Positions 8,783 to 15,610 of a stretch of DNA of 64,000 nt are shown here, in pieces. Origin of the DNA: Klebsiella pneumoniae. Lineage in GTDB: Bacteria; Verrucomicrobiota; Verrucomicrobiia; Limisphaerales; SXTU01. The notes beneath the pieces are model-generated. The model was not told the DNA's origin. It did not search any database and worked only from the letters and a program-made list of their open reading frames with translations. Each line of letters opens with the position of its first letter. The first letter of the stretch is position 1. The stretch spans positions 1 to 64,000 of the forward strand of contig CALQJI020000005.1 of assembly GCA_943330855.2 (NCBI GenBank), in the 5' to 3' direction. Both the position numbers and the translations under genes were made by a program.

Positions 8783-9193
8783 TCATTGCGGATACCGCAC
8801 CATATTCGTGTAGCGGTGCGGGCCGAAGCCGAACGCTGCGTAGAACTCCTGCGCGTCCTTGGTGAAGAGGTCGATGCGGCAGCCGCTCAACTCGGGGTGT
8901 TCGAGGATGCAGGTAAGCAGCCACTTGCCGAGTCCGTGCCCACGATGACTCTCCGCAATCACCACATCGCACAAGTAACCCACGGTCGCGCGGTCAGTCA
9001 CGACGCGGGCAAAGCCGATCTGTTCCGCGCCCTGGAAGAGGCCGAAGTTCAACGAGTGGCGGAGGCTGCGCGCGGTGACTTCCGCCGGGCGGTCGGCGGC
9101 CCAGTAGGTGGTGTGGAGCAGCGCGGTGACTGCGGTCAGATCGAGTCGCGGGGTTTCGTCAGTGAGGGAGTAACCGCCGTGTTGCCAGTGCAT
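8783..9193 (-). CDS. GNAT-family N-acetyltransferase
   Basis: 136-residue single-domain GNAT. The acetyl-CoA pyrophosphate loop is visible as ESHRGHGLGKWLL, preceded by the strand ATVGYLCDVVI. The C-terminal FYAAFGFGPHRYTNMVRYP matches small amino-group acetyltransferases of the YjgM/aralkylamine type; the substrate is unknown. The start was taken at ATG 9193 (MHWQHGGYSL). An open frame continues upstream to 9340 but has no GNAT similarity. A copy of its first 34 codons plus upstream DNA exists at 60515-60878 with the start codon mutated. Convergent with bioA, 27 bases apart. Confidence 0.88.
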   Translation of the reverse strand: MHWQHGGYSLTDETPRLDLTAVTALLHTTYWAADRPAEVTARSLRHSLNFGLFQGAEQIGFARVVTDRATVGYLCDVVIAESHRGHGLGKWLLTCILEHPELSGCRIDLFTKDAQEFYAAFGFGPHRYTNMVRYPQ

Positions 9194-9416
9194 GGCGGGA
9201 GCGTAGGGAAGCGGAGGCGAGGGCGGGAGACGAAAGTAGGAGCGCGGGTGGTTTCGTTCATCGGGCGGGGGACTCAACGGGGAAGGCCGCTCCACGCCGC
9301 CGGCCAATCTCACCAACGTCGCTGACCGCTCCGTCGGCATCTACCCCCCCCACGACCGCAGCGCAACCTGAAGGTTGCGACTACGGGGACGCAGACGGCG
9401 GCGAACTCAGGCCCGG
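9091..9416. repeat. Long dispersed duplication, copy 1 (contains GNAT 5' end)
   Basis: About 326 bases that align along their whole length, with scattered substitutions, to 60515-60878. It covers the first 34 codons of the GNAT gene, about 170 bases upstream of it and one arm of repeat C. The other copy is 38 bases longer because it keeps both arms of repeat C. Confidence 0.9.
9361..9384. repeat. Family C palindromic repeat, single arm (C1)
   Basis: GCGCAACCTGAAGGTTGCGACTAC. Full two-arm copies lie at 49405-49470 and 60778-60846. Confidence 0.85.
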
Positions 9417-9448
9417 TGTGCCACGTGGTTGCATGGCCGGAAAAATCT

Positions 9449-9583
9449 ATGGCGTTGGCCTCCCAAGCCATCGCGTTGACCAGCCGGGAGGCGGTCCAAA
9501 CCATCAACGAGTTGAGCCAGACCGTCCACGATACGACCCAGACCACCAAAGTTACGACGTTGACCAACCGGGAAGTGGCCTAG
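9449..9583 (+). pseudogene. Short open frame of heptapeptide repeats, stopped by TAG
   Basis: ATG 9449 opens 44 codons (MALASQAIAL...) that settle into a 7-residue pattern: TSREAVQ, TINELSQ, TVHDTTQ, TTKVTTL, TNREVA, then TAG. The same phase continues past the stop as TGRGSIQ, TDRKVS, TAG, TDQFTIS. This looks like a decayed repeat protein or a short relic of one. No known family is recognised. It could be non-coding, the pattern being a by-product of the 21-bp DNA repeat. Confidence 0.3.
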
Positions 9584-9729
9584 ACCGGTCGCGGGAGCAT
9601 CCAGACCGACCGGAAAGTGAGCTAGACCGACCAATTTACGATCTCGACGGCGTAAACGTCGTGTGTTTGGTGGTCTGGCTCAACTCCCGACTGGTCTAGC
9701 TCAACTCCCGACCTGTCTGGACCGAAAAT
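9478..9729. repeat. Degenerate tandem array with 21-bp period (about 12 units)
   Basis: Units starting GACC occur at 9478, 9520, 9541, 9562, 9583, 9604 and 9625. The unit at 9499 starts AACC, and divergent units continue at 9646, 9667, 9688 and 9709. Well-preserved pairs are 9562/9604 (GACCAACCGGGAAGTGGCCT and GACCGACCGGAAAGTGAGCT) and 9667/9688, which share the block CTCAACTCC. The spacing is exactly 21 throughout although the sequence has drifted. Confidence 0.8.
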
Positions 9730-9825
9730 TTAGTTGTCCAGCCCATTGACACGTTCGGAAACGGTGCGACTGGCGACCTCCACATCGGATCAAACGCAGT
9801 TCAAACCATCCAAAAAGCCATTATT

Positions 9826-10731
9826 ATGAGTGCCAGCCTTGAAGCCGCCAACCTCCGTGGGCAAGCGACCCGCGACGCCCAAACCGCCATCGCCACCACC
9901 TGGGTTTGGGACGAGAAAACCCTCGCCCAGTGGATCGCCGAATTGATCGCTATCAACACGAAGAAGGTCGCCACCTCGGATTTGGAGGCGGACATGCTCG
10001 CCAAGCGCGCCACTTACGAGAGTGGCATCGTCGCGCTCCACGAGCGGACGGTCGAAGGACTGGGCATGGGGCGCGTGAAGTGGCGCAAGGACGAGGCGAA
10101 GAAGCATATTCTCTCCACTCTCAGCGCGTCGGGCGGCGGGCGCGAGACGGTGCAGTCGGAGGCGCAGGCGTGGGAGAGTGTGTGGGAGAAATTCGATGCG
10201 GCATGGAACCCCAGTCCGTTAAACACGCTCGCGGCATTCCGCACGCTCATCACGGACTCGGACTCGCAGGAGAATTTCTATAAGAAGGCGCACACGGACT
10301 GGCGCACGAGCGCGGAGGAGTTGTCGGTGTTGAGCCGCACGCTCTGGGAGGATGCGGTGGCGTGGTATGAGGCGGCCACGACGTTGTTCAAAGAGGGCAC
10401 GGCGATCGGGGACATGATCCGCAGCACCATTCCCACGAGTCCGACGACGCCGGTGCCGACGCCTTTGGAAATGGCCACGGCCACGGCGGTCGCGGGCAGC
10501 CACGTGGCGACGACTTACACGGCCGGGGGCGGCGCGCACGCGACGGTGGTGATGTTACAATGGAAGGTGGTGGGCGTGGACGCGGATTTTGGGCACGACA
10601 CAACGGTCAACGAGGGCGGGCAAACGGTCGCGACGGGCGGGTCCGTGGGCGCGGTGGTCCAGTTGCGCGTGCGGACGACCAACAGCACGGGCACGACGTT
10701 CAGCACGGTGAAGGTGGTGACGCTCGTGTGA
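9826..10731 (+). CDS. Hypothetical protein with C-terminal Ig/fibronectin-like segment
   Basis: 301 residues. No family recognised with confidence. Residues 1-200 are mostly charged and helical, rich in Ala/Glu/Thr/Lys, without a signal peptide or membrane segment. A Thr/Pro linker follows (about 202-215, IPTSPTTPVPTP). The last 85 residues are beta-like (VVMLQWKVVGVDADFG ... VVQLRVRTTNSTGTTFS TVKVVTLV) and resemble a fibronectin type III or Ig-like fold. Similar proteins in Verrucomicrobia and Bacteroidetes have no assigned role. It follows the 21-bp array by 96 bases, and its own stretches ADMLAKRATYESGIVALHE and TVEGLGMG may be a more ordered version of a helical repeat. Confidence 0.75.
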   Translation: MSASLEAANLRGQATRDAQTAIATTWVWDEKTLAQWIAELIAINTKKVATSDLEADMLAKRATYESGIVALHERTVEGLGMGRVKWRKDEAKKHILSTLSASGGGRETVQSEAQAWESVWEKFDAAWNPSPLNTLAAFRTLITDSDSQENFYKKAHTDWRTSAEELSVLSRTLWEDAVAWYEAATTLFKEGTAIGDMIRSTIPTSPTTPVPTPLEMATATAVAGSHVATTYTAGGGAHATVVMLQWKVVGVDADFGHDTTVNEGGQTVATGGSVGAVVQLRVRTTNSTGTTFSTVKVVTLV

Positions 10732-10797
10732 GGCCCTGCGGGCAGAAGTAAAAAGGTAAAAGACAAACGGCAAAAGTGGGGAGTGCAGCAGGGCGCT

Positions 10798-10950
10798 TCG
10801 ACTCCCTCTCCCTTCATCGGAGGAGGGGAGAAAGTTGAGGGTGAGGGGTTACGTGCGTCGGCGTTGGCGGCCCCAACCCCTCCTCCGGCCTGCGGCCACC
10901 TTCGCCCCTCCTCGGAGGAAGGGCGAAGGCGCGCGGCGGGGGGTTGGTCG
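10798..10950. repeat. Family F C/G-rich palindromic repeat cluster (F1)
   Basis: CCCTCTCCCTTCATCGGAGG AGGGGAG followed by a second, inverted block with CCTCCTCCGG and CCTCGGAGGAAGGGCGAAGG. Related CCCTCTCCC/GGGAGAGGG hairpins occur at 30215, 47371, 53060 and 61008. It fills most of the gap between the hypothetical gene and the lipoprotein gene. Confidence 0.75.
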
Positions 10951-11009
10951 GTGGCGGGGTGGGTGCATAGGGCGTGGCGCGGCGGGGGTGGTTGTGTCAT
11001 CCTGCGGCC

Positions 11010-11300
11010 ATGCAAGTTTTTCGCACGGTTTTACTGCTCGCGGTCGCCTGCGCGACGGGTTGTCTCACGTCCGACAAGGTCGCCACCGGATCGCCGGCGG
11101 CCAAGCCGAGGCCTTACGTGCTCTCGATGTGCTTAGTGAGCGATGAGAAACTGGCCAAAGGGGACCCGCTGATCATCTACCAGGGCCGGGAGATCCGCGT
11201 GTGCTGCGAGGGGTGTGTGAAAGACTTCCAGAAGGAGCCGGAGAAGTATCTTAAGCTGATCGAGGAGGAGGAGGCGAGGAAGGGCAAAGGCAAAAGGTAA
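11010..11300 (+). CDS. Small lipoprotein with TRASH/YHS-like Cys motif
   Basis: 96 residues from ATG 11010. The N-terminus MQVFRTVLLLAVACATGC looks like a lipoprotein signal with a slightly atypical lipobox (ATGC). The mature part contains VLSMCLVSDEKL ... CCEGCVKDFQKEPEKYL, the spacing of TRASH/YHS-type metal-binding modules (C ... CxxC-x-x-DF-x-K-x-P-x-KY) linked to copper or other heavy-metal handling. The C-terminus is a run of Glu and Lys. Metal binding is inferred from the cysteines. No metal-transport gene is adjacent, although an RND pump starts at 15611. Confidence 0.7.
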   Translation: MQVFRTVLLLAVACATGCLTSDKVATGSPAAKPRPYVLSMCLVSDEKLAKGDPLIIYQGREIRVCCEGCVKDFQKEPEKYLKLIEEEEARKGKGKR

Positions 11301-11436
11301 CCGGCTAAAGTGCCGAGGTGCAGCAGGGTGTTCTGCCTCTCATGTCACCCGGCTGAGACGAGGTTTGTGGGGGGACCCGGTGGGTGCGGCCGGTGGCGGG
11401 CGCTTGGGTTTTTATCGTCTGCGGCGGGGTTGGGTG

Positions 11437-11952
11437 TCACGGGGCGGCCAAAAACTTCCGCAGCATTGCTCGCACGGAGTCGAAGGCGATTTCTTCGAGG
11501 GCGATGGCGTCGCGCGGGAGCCAGCAAACTTCCGCGACTTCGCCGGGGTCGGCTTGCACGGTTTTTTCCTCCACGCGGCCAAGGTAGAAGAAGTCCAGCA
11601 CTTGGTAGGTCACGCCGCGGTAGTGATAGACGTTGGGCAGGGAGCAGAGGTAATCGAGTCGGGGCACGTCGAGGCCGACTTCTTCGCGGATTTCCCGGCG
11701 CAGCGCGTCTTCGGCGATCTCTCCGGCGTCCACGAAGCCGCCGGGCACGGAGAGTTTGCCTCGGTGTGGGTCTTTGGCGCGGCGGATGAGGAGCACGCTG
11801 TCGTCGGGCGCGAGGAGGACGGCGCCGACGGCGATGGCGGGATTGAAGTAGAAAAGAAAGCCGCAGCGGTCGCAGTGGAAGGGGGCCTGGCAGGGGTGGG
11901 TCGCAGCGGTGCCGCACTGGGGGCAGTGAAGGAAGGCGTCGGCGGGTTTCAT
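11437..11952 (-). CDS. Nudix hydrolase with N-terminal zinc ribbon
   Basis: 171 residues. Residues about 10-31 form a zinc ribbon (CPQCG ... CDRCGF). The Nudix box is complete: GGFVDAGEIAEDALRREIRE EVG (GX5EX7REUXEEXGU). Zinc ribbon plus Nudix is the layout of NADH pyrophosphatase (NudC) and of ADP-ribose-type pyrophosphatases. The NudC-specific SQPWPFPxS motif after the box is not present, so the substrate is left open. A monocistronic minus-strand gene, close to deoC. Confidence 0.88.
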   Translation of the reverse strand: MKPADAFLHCPQCGTAATHPCQAPFHCDRCGFLFYFNPAIAVGAVLLAPDDSVLLIRRAKDPHRGKLSVPGGFVDAGEIAEDALRREIREEVGLDVPRLDYLCSLPNVYHYRGVTYQVLDFFYLGRVEEKTVQADPGEVAEVCWLPRDAIALEEIAFDSVRAMLRKFLAAP

Positions 11953-11979
11953 GGGCGTGAGTCTAGAAAAAGCAGTTCA

Positions 11980-12010
11980 GCCACAGATGAACACAGATGG
12001 GCACAAATGG
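11980..12010. repeat. CCACAGATGAACACAGATGG-type dispersed repeat (K1)
   Basis: CCACAGATGAACACAGATGG followed by GCACAAATGG. A relative (CCACGGATGAAACACGGATG) is at 55825-55850. These short A-rich stretches stand out against the GC-rich background. Confidence 0.6.
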
Positions 12011-12036
12011 GGAGGTGCTGGGTGGACTGGGTCGAC

Positions 12037-12831
12037 TCAGTAGCCGCCTGCACCGATGGTGCCGCTGCCGGCGGCGCTCCCCTGCCCGGCGCGCTCGGCG
12101 GCTTCGCGGCGGCGGTAGTCGTCGAGCATCGCGGCGGTCGCGGTGGCCCCGCAGCGGGAGCCGCCGAGGTCGCGGACTTTGATGAGGCCATCGAGGTCGC
12201 GCACGCCGCCGGCGGCCTTGACCTGGACTTTGGCGGAGACGCTGGCGCGCATGAGGGCGAGGTCGTGTTCGGTCGCACCCTTGTAGTTGTAGCTGCCGTC
12301 GGGCTGTTTCACGAAGCCATAGCCGGAACTGGTTTTGACCCAGTCCGCGCCGGCGTGCTCGGAGAGTTGGCAGAGGCGCTGTTTGAAGGCGTCGCTGTCG
12401 AGGCCCGCGCCGCCTTTGGTGAGGTAGTCGTTCTCGAAGATGACTTTGACCTTCGCGCCGTGGCGGTGGGCCTCTTCGCAAACGGCGCGGATATCGTTGG
12501 CGACGTAGTCCCAGTCGCCGGTGAGGGCTTTGCCGATGTTGATGACCATGTCGATCTCGGCCGCGCCGTCCTGGCAGGCGAGCTGTGTCTCGTAGCGCTT
12601 CGACTCTGTGCAGGCGTTGCCGTGGGGAAAGCCGATGACGGCACCGACGAGCACGCCGGTGCCCCGGAGCAGGTGAACGGCGCGCTGCACGGCGTAGGGT
12701 TTGATGCACACGGAGGCGACTTGATACTGGGCGGCGACGTGGCAGCCGGCTTCGAGTTCCTGGTCCGTCATGGTCGGATGCAGGAGCGAGTGATCAATCA
12801 TCTTCGCGAGTTCTTCGTAGGTGTATTTCAT
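12037..12831 (-). CDS. deoC: Deoxyribose-phosphate aldolase
   Basis: 264-residue class I aldolase (TIM barrel) cleaving 2-deoxyribose-5-phosphate to glyceraldehyde-3-phosphate and acetaldehyde. Seen directly: IDHSLLHPT near the start, VIGFPHGN, AEIDMVINIG (catalytic D94), the Schiff-base lysine in DWVKTSSGYG (K166) and the second lysine in VQVKAAGGVRD (K205). The C-terminus is a Gly/Ser-rich tail (AGQGSAAGSGTIGAGGY) longer than in most homologues. No other deoxynucleoside catabolic genes are beside it, though a nucleoside-type transporter lies at 24127. Confidence 0.95.
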   Translation of the reverse strand: MKYTYEELAKMIDHSLLHPTMTDQELEAGCHVAAQYQVASVCIKPYAVQRAVHLLRGTGVLVGAVIGFPHGNACTESKRYETQLACQDGAAEIDMVINIGKALTGDWDYVANDIRAVCEEAHRHGAKVKVIFENDYLTKGGAGLDSDAFKQRLCQLSEHAGADWVKTSSGYGFVKQPDGSYNYKGATEHDLALMRASVSAKVQVKAAGGVRDLDGLIKVRDLGGSRCGATATAAMLDDYRRREAAERAGQGSAAGSGTIGAGGY

Positions 12832-12962
12832 ATCGGTCAGGGGCCGGAGAATCGCTGAAACGCGGGCGGGGGGGAAGGTTGGAGAATGGGAAAGTGGGTC
12901 AGCAAGAAAGTGAGAAAAAACTTTTACTCCCGAGGCCGCGGTATCTGATTAAACTAGGCGCC

Positions 12963-14426
12963 ATGAAACGCCTGCTCCTGTTCGCCGCGCTCGCCGCTTT
13001 CAACTTTCAGCTTTCATCTCTCAACTCCACCGCCGCCGAGGTGAAGCGTCCGAATATCCTCTGGCTCATCGGCGAGGATTTCTCGCCGCACCTGGGCTGC
13101 TACGGCACGAAGGAGGTCTGGACGCCGAATTTGGATAAACTGGCCGGGGAAGGGATGCGCTTCACGCGGGCGTTCAGCACCGCGCCGGTGTGCAGCGCGA
13201 GCCGCTCGGCGTTCATGACCGGGATGTATCAAACGACGATCGGCGCGCATCACCACCGCTCGCATCGCGACGACGGTTATCTGCTCCCCGCCGGCGTGAA
13301 GGTGGCCACGGATCGTTTCCGCGAGGCGGGCTACTTCACGGGGAACTTGGTGGAGCTGCCCGCGAGCTTCGGCTTCAAAGGCTCGGGCAAGACGGACTGG
13401 AATTTTACCTACGCGGGCAAGCCCTTCGACAGCCGGAGCTGGGACGAGTTGAAATCGCACCAACCCTTTTACGCGCAGATCAACTTCCAGGAGACGCACC
13501 GCAAATTCCACGCGCCGCCCAAGGCCGAGCCGGCGATGGTGGAACTGCCGCCCAGCTACCCGGACCATCCCCTCGCGCGGAAGGACTGGGCCGAGTATCT
13601 CGACGCCGCGAGCGAGCTGGACCGGAAGATCGGCCTCATCTTGAAACAGCTCGAAGCCGACGGCCTCGCGGACAATACGATGGTCTTCTTCATGGCCGAC
13701 CACGGCCAAGCCCACGTGCGTGGCAAACAGTTCGTGTATGACGACGGTTTGCACATCCCGCTCATCATCCGCTGGCCGAAGGCGCTGCCCGCGCCGAAGC
13801 ATTTCAAGGCCGGCACCGTGAGCGACCAGCTCGTGTGCTCGCTGGACTTCACCGCGACTTCGCTCGCGCTGGCCGGCGTGCCGAAGCCCGCCGCCATGCA
13901 GGGCCGCAGCTTCCTCGGCGAGCAGTCCGAGCCGCCGCGCCAGTTCGTCTTCGGCGCGCGCGACCGCTGCGACGAGACGATGTTCCGCTTCCGCACGGTG
14001 CGCGACGCACGCTGGCGCTACATCCGGAACTTCATGCCGGAGCGCCCCTTCCTTCAGACCAACGACTACAAGGAGCGCAGCTACCCGGTCTGGAATCTCA
14101 TCAAAGAACTCGGTGCAGCGGGCAAGCTGACTGATTGGCAGAAGAGTTTTTATCTCGCGCCCACGATGCCGCCGGAAGAGTTGTTCGACATGAACGCGGA
14201 CCCGCACTCCATGAACAACCTCGCCACCTCGACGCAGCCGGAACATCAGGCCGCGCTCAAGCGCCTCCGCGCCGAGTTGGAGCAGTGGCTCAATGAGAGC
14301 AACGACCAAGGCCGCATCCCCGAACCCCCGGAAGTCACCGCGCGCAAAGGCGCGACCAAGGCCACCACGCCCGACGCCGAGCCGAAGGGCAAGAAGGCCA
14401 AGGCGAAGAAGGCAGCGGAAAAATAG
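12963..14426 (+). CDS. Secreted sulfatase (arylsulfatase A family)
   Basis: 487 residues with an N-terminal signal (KRLLLFAALAAF ...). The sulfatase fold is clear: NILWLIGEDFSPHLGCYG (metal-binding acidic pair), then the formylglycine motif CSASR (C77-R81) in place of the commonest CxPxR, MADHGQ, and a C-terminal family segment (FDMNADPHSMNNL). CxAxR is an accepted variant for the radical-SAM formylglycine-forming enzyme. The tail is Lys/Ala-rich. It is probably periplasmic, acting on sulfated polysaccharide. The start is ATG 12963; an ATG 28 codons upstream lies in AG-rich repeat sequence. Part of the signal peptide is encoded by a heptamer repeat. Followed 12 bases later by a PIG-L deacetylase. 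Confidence 0.92.
   Translation: MKRLLLFAALAAFNFQLSSLNSTAAEVKRPNILWLIGEDFSPHLGCYGTKEVWTPNLDKLAGEGMRFTRAFSTAPVCSASRSAFMTGMYQTTIGAHHHRSHRDDGYLLPAGVKVATDRFREAGYFTGNLVELPASFGFKGSGKTDWNFTYAGKPFDSRSWDELKSHQPFYAQINFQETHRKFHAPPKAEPAMVELPPSYPDHPLARKDWAEYLDAASELDRKIGLILKQLEADGLADNTMVFFMADHGQAHVRGKQFVYDDGLHIPLIIRWPKALPAPKHFKAGTVSDQLVCSLDFTATSLALAGVPKPAAMQGRSFLGEQSEPPRQFVFGARDRCDETMFRFRTVRDARWRYIRNFMPERPFLQTNDYKERSYPVWNLIKELGAAGKLTDWQKSFYLAPTMPPEELFDMNADPHSMNNLATSTQPEHQAALKRLRAELEQWLNESNDQGRIPEPPEVTARKGATKATTPDAEPKGKKAKAKKAAEK
12997..13024 (+). repeat. Degenerate heptamer repeat in sulfatase signal peptide
   Basis: CTTTCAA, CTTTCAG, CTTTCAT, CTCTCAA. Same unit as the five exact CTTTCAG copies in the other sulfatase signal peptide (36646-36680). 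Confidence 0.85.
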
Positions 14427-14438
14427 TCCAACACCCCC

Positions 14439-15224
14439 ATGAAATCCGCCCTCGCCCTCTTCGCGCACCCCGACGACATCGAGTTCGTCGCCGCCGGCAC
14501 GTTGCTTCAGCTCAAGCAGCGCGGCTGGGAAATCCATTACCTGAACGTCTCCACCGGCAACTGCGGCAGCGCCGAGTTCAGCCCAGCGAAAACCCGCCGC
14601 GTGCGGCTCGCAGAGGCGAAAGCGGCGGCGAAGATTCTCGGCGCACACTTCCATCCGCCGCTCTGCGATGACTTGGAGATCCGCTACGAGATGAAGCTGT
14701 TGCGCCGCGTCGCGGCGGTGATCCGCGAGTCGCAGGCCAGCATCGTTCTCACCCACTCGCCGCAGGATTACATGGAGGACCACATGAGCACCTGCCGGCT
14801 GGCCGTGACCGCAGCCTTCACGCACGGGATGCCGAACTTCCACACCACGCCGCCGCGCCCGACCTACGCGCACGATGTGACGCTCTATCACGCCATGCCG
14901 CACGGCCTGTGCGACCCATTGCGGCGGAAAATAATCCCCGGCGCGTTCGTCAACACGACTGCGGTCCACGCCACCAAACTCGCCGCGCTCGCCGCGCACC
15001 AAAGCCAGCAAGGCTGGCTGGACGTGAGCCAGGGGATGAACTCCTACCTGCGCTCGATGGAGGAGATGTCCCGCGCGGTCGGCAAGCTCTCGAAGAAGTT
15101 TAAGTTAGCGGAAGGCTGGCGTCGGCATCTGCACCTGGGCTTCAGCGCGAACGACATTGACCCGCTGGCGGAGGTGCTGGGGAAGGATTGCCAGGTGAAC
15201 GCGGCCTACGAGCGGGGACTTTGA
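14439..15224 (+). CDS. PIG-L/LmbE family deacetylase
   Basis: 261 residues. The zinc site motif AHPDD appears at residues 9-13, with the second part in the YMEDHMSTCRL segment (His ligand). The family (MshB, BshB, PIG-L) removes acetyl groups from N-acetylglucosamine-type substrates. The specific substrate cannot be told; the preceding sulfatase suggests a role in breaking down modified glycans. No signal peptide is visible, so it is probably cytosolic. Starts 12 bases after the sulfatase stop, likely the same transcript. Confidence 0.9.
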   Translation: MKSALALFAHPDDIEFVAAGTLLQLKQRGWEIHYLNVSTGNCGSAEFSPAKTRRVRLAEAKAAAKILGAHFHPPLCDDLEIRYEMKLLRRVAAVIRESQASIVLTHSPQDYMEDHMSTCRLAVTAAFTHGMPNFHTTPPRPTYAHDVTLYHAMPHGLCDPLRRKIIPGAFVNTTAVHATKLAALAAHQSQQGWLDVSQGMNSYLRSMEEMSRAVGKLSKKFKLAEGWRRHLHLGFSANDIDPLAEVLGKDCQVNAAYERGL

Positions 15225-15287
15225 AGCCGACGCTTCCGGACGGCGAGAGTTGCAAGGCGTTTGGGCAAAGCTCCCGTGGTGAAGAAA

Positions 15288-15373
15288 TGGTGGTAGGACC
15301 TGGATTCGAACCAGGGAAGGCGTGAGCCAGCAGATTTACAGTCTGCCCCCGTTGGCCACTTGGGTATCCTACC
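15288..15373 (-). tRNA. tRNA-Tyr (anticodon GTA)
   Basis: Read on the minus strand: acceptor GGTAGGA pairs with TCCTACC, discriminator A and encoded CCA follow, anticodon stem-loop CAGACTGTAAATCTG gives GTA, and the T arm contains GGTTCGAATCC. The long variable arm and the 86-base length are typical for bacterial tRNA-Tyr. Confidence 0.96.
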
Positions 15374-15403
15374 AGCCAGCCTCGCGATCGCTCGCGGGGG
15401 GCG

Positions 15404-15433
15404 GATTAAGCCAAACAGACACCGGCGGCTCAA
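15404..15433 (-). promoter_or_regulatory. Possible sigma-70 promoter for tRNA-Tyr
   Basis: On the minus strand: TTGAGC, an 18-base spacer, then TTAATC, about 30 bases before the tRNA 5' end. A GC-rich discriminator follows, as for stable RNA genes. Pattern match only. Confidence 0.35.
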
Positions 15434-15610
15434 GGGGAATCTTGGGCTAACTCGTGAACACTCCTGGAAATGAGTTAAAGAGTTGAGAGGTTAAAGGGAG
15501 GAGTGTCGCTGACCGCTGGCCGCTGCCTCCTGCCTCCTCTCAGCGAATCGTCTACTCTCTCGCTTCCCGCCTTGTAACCCCCCTGCCCCGCCGACAGTCT
15601 TCCCGCCCAC

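Noticed and set aside
9478..9729. CRISPR array or replication iterons
   Set aside because: Units are contiguous with no alternating repeat/spacer pattern, are too degenerate for a CRISPR, and there are no cas, rep or dnaA-box-like neighbours.
13191..13205. Sulfatase at 12963 inactive because its motif is CSASR, not CxPxR
   Set aside because: CxAxR is a known acceptable variant for formylglycine formation, and the remaining metal-binding residues are present.
13014..15011. Long minus-strand frame opposite the sulfatase and PIG-L genes
   Set aside because: Covers two well-supported genes and has no family similarity.
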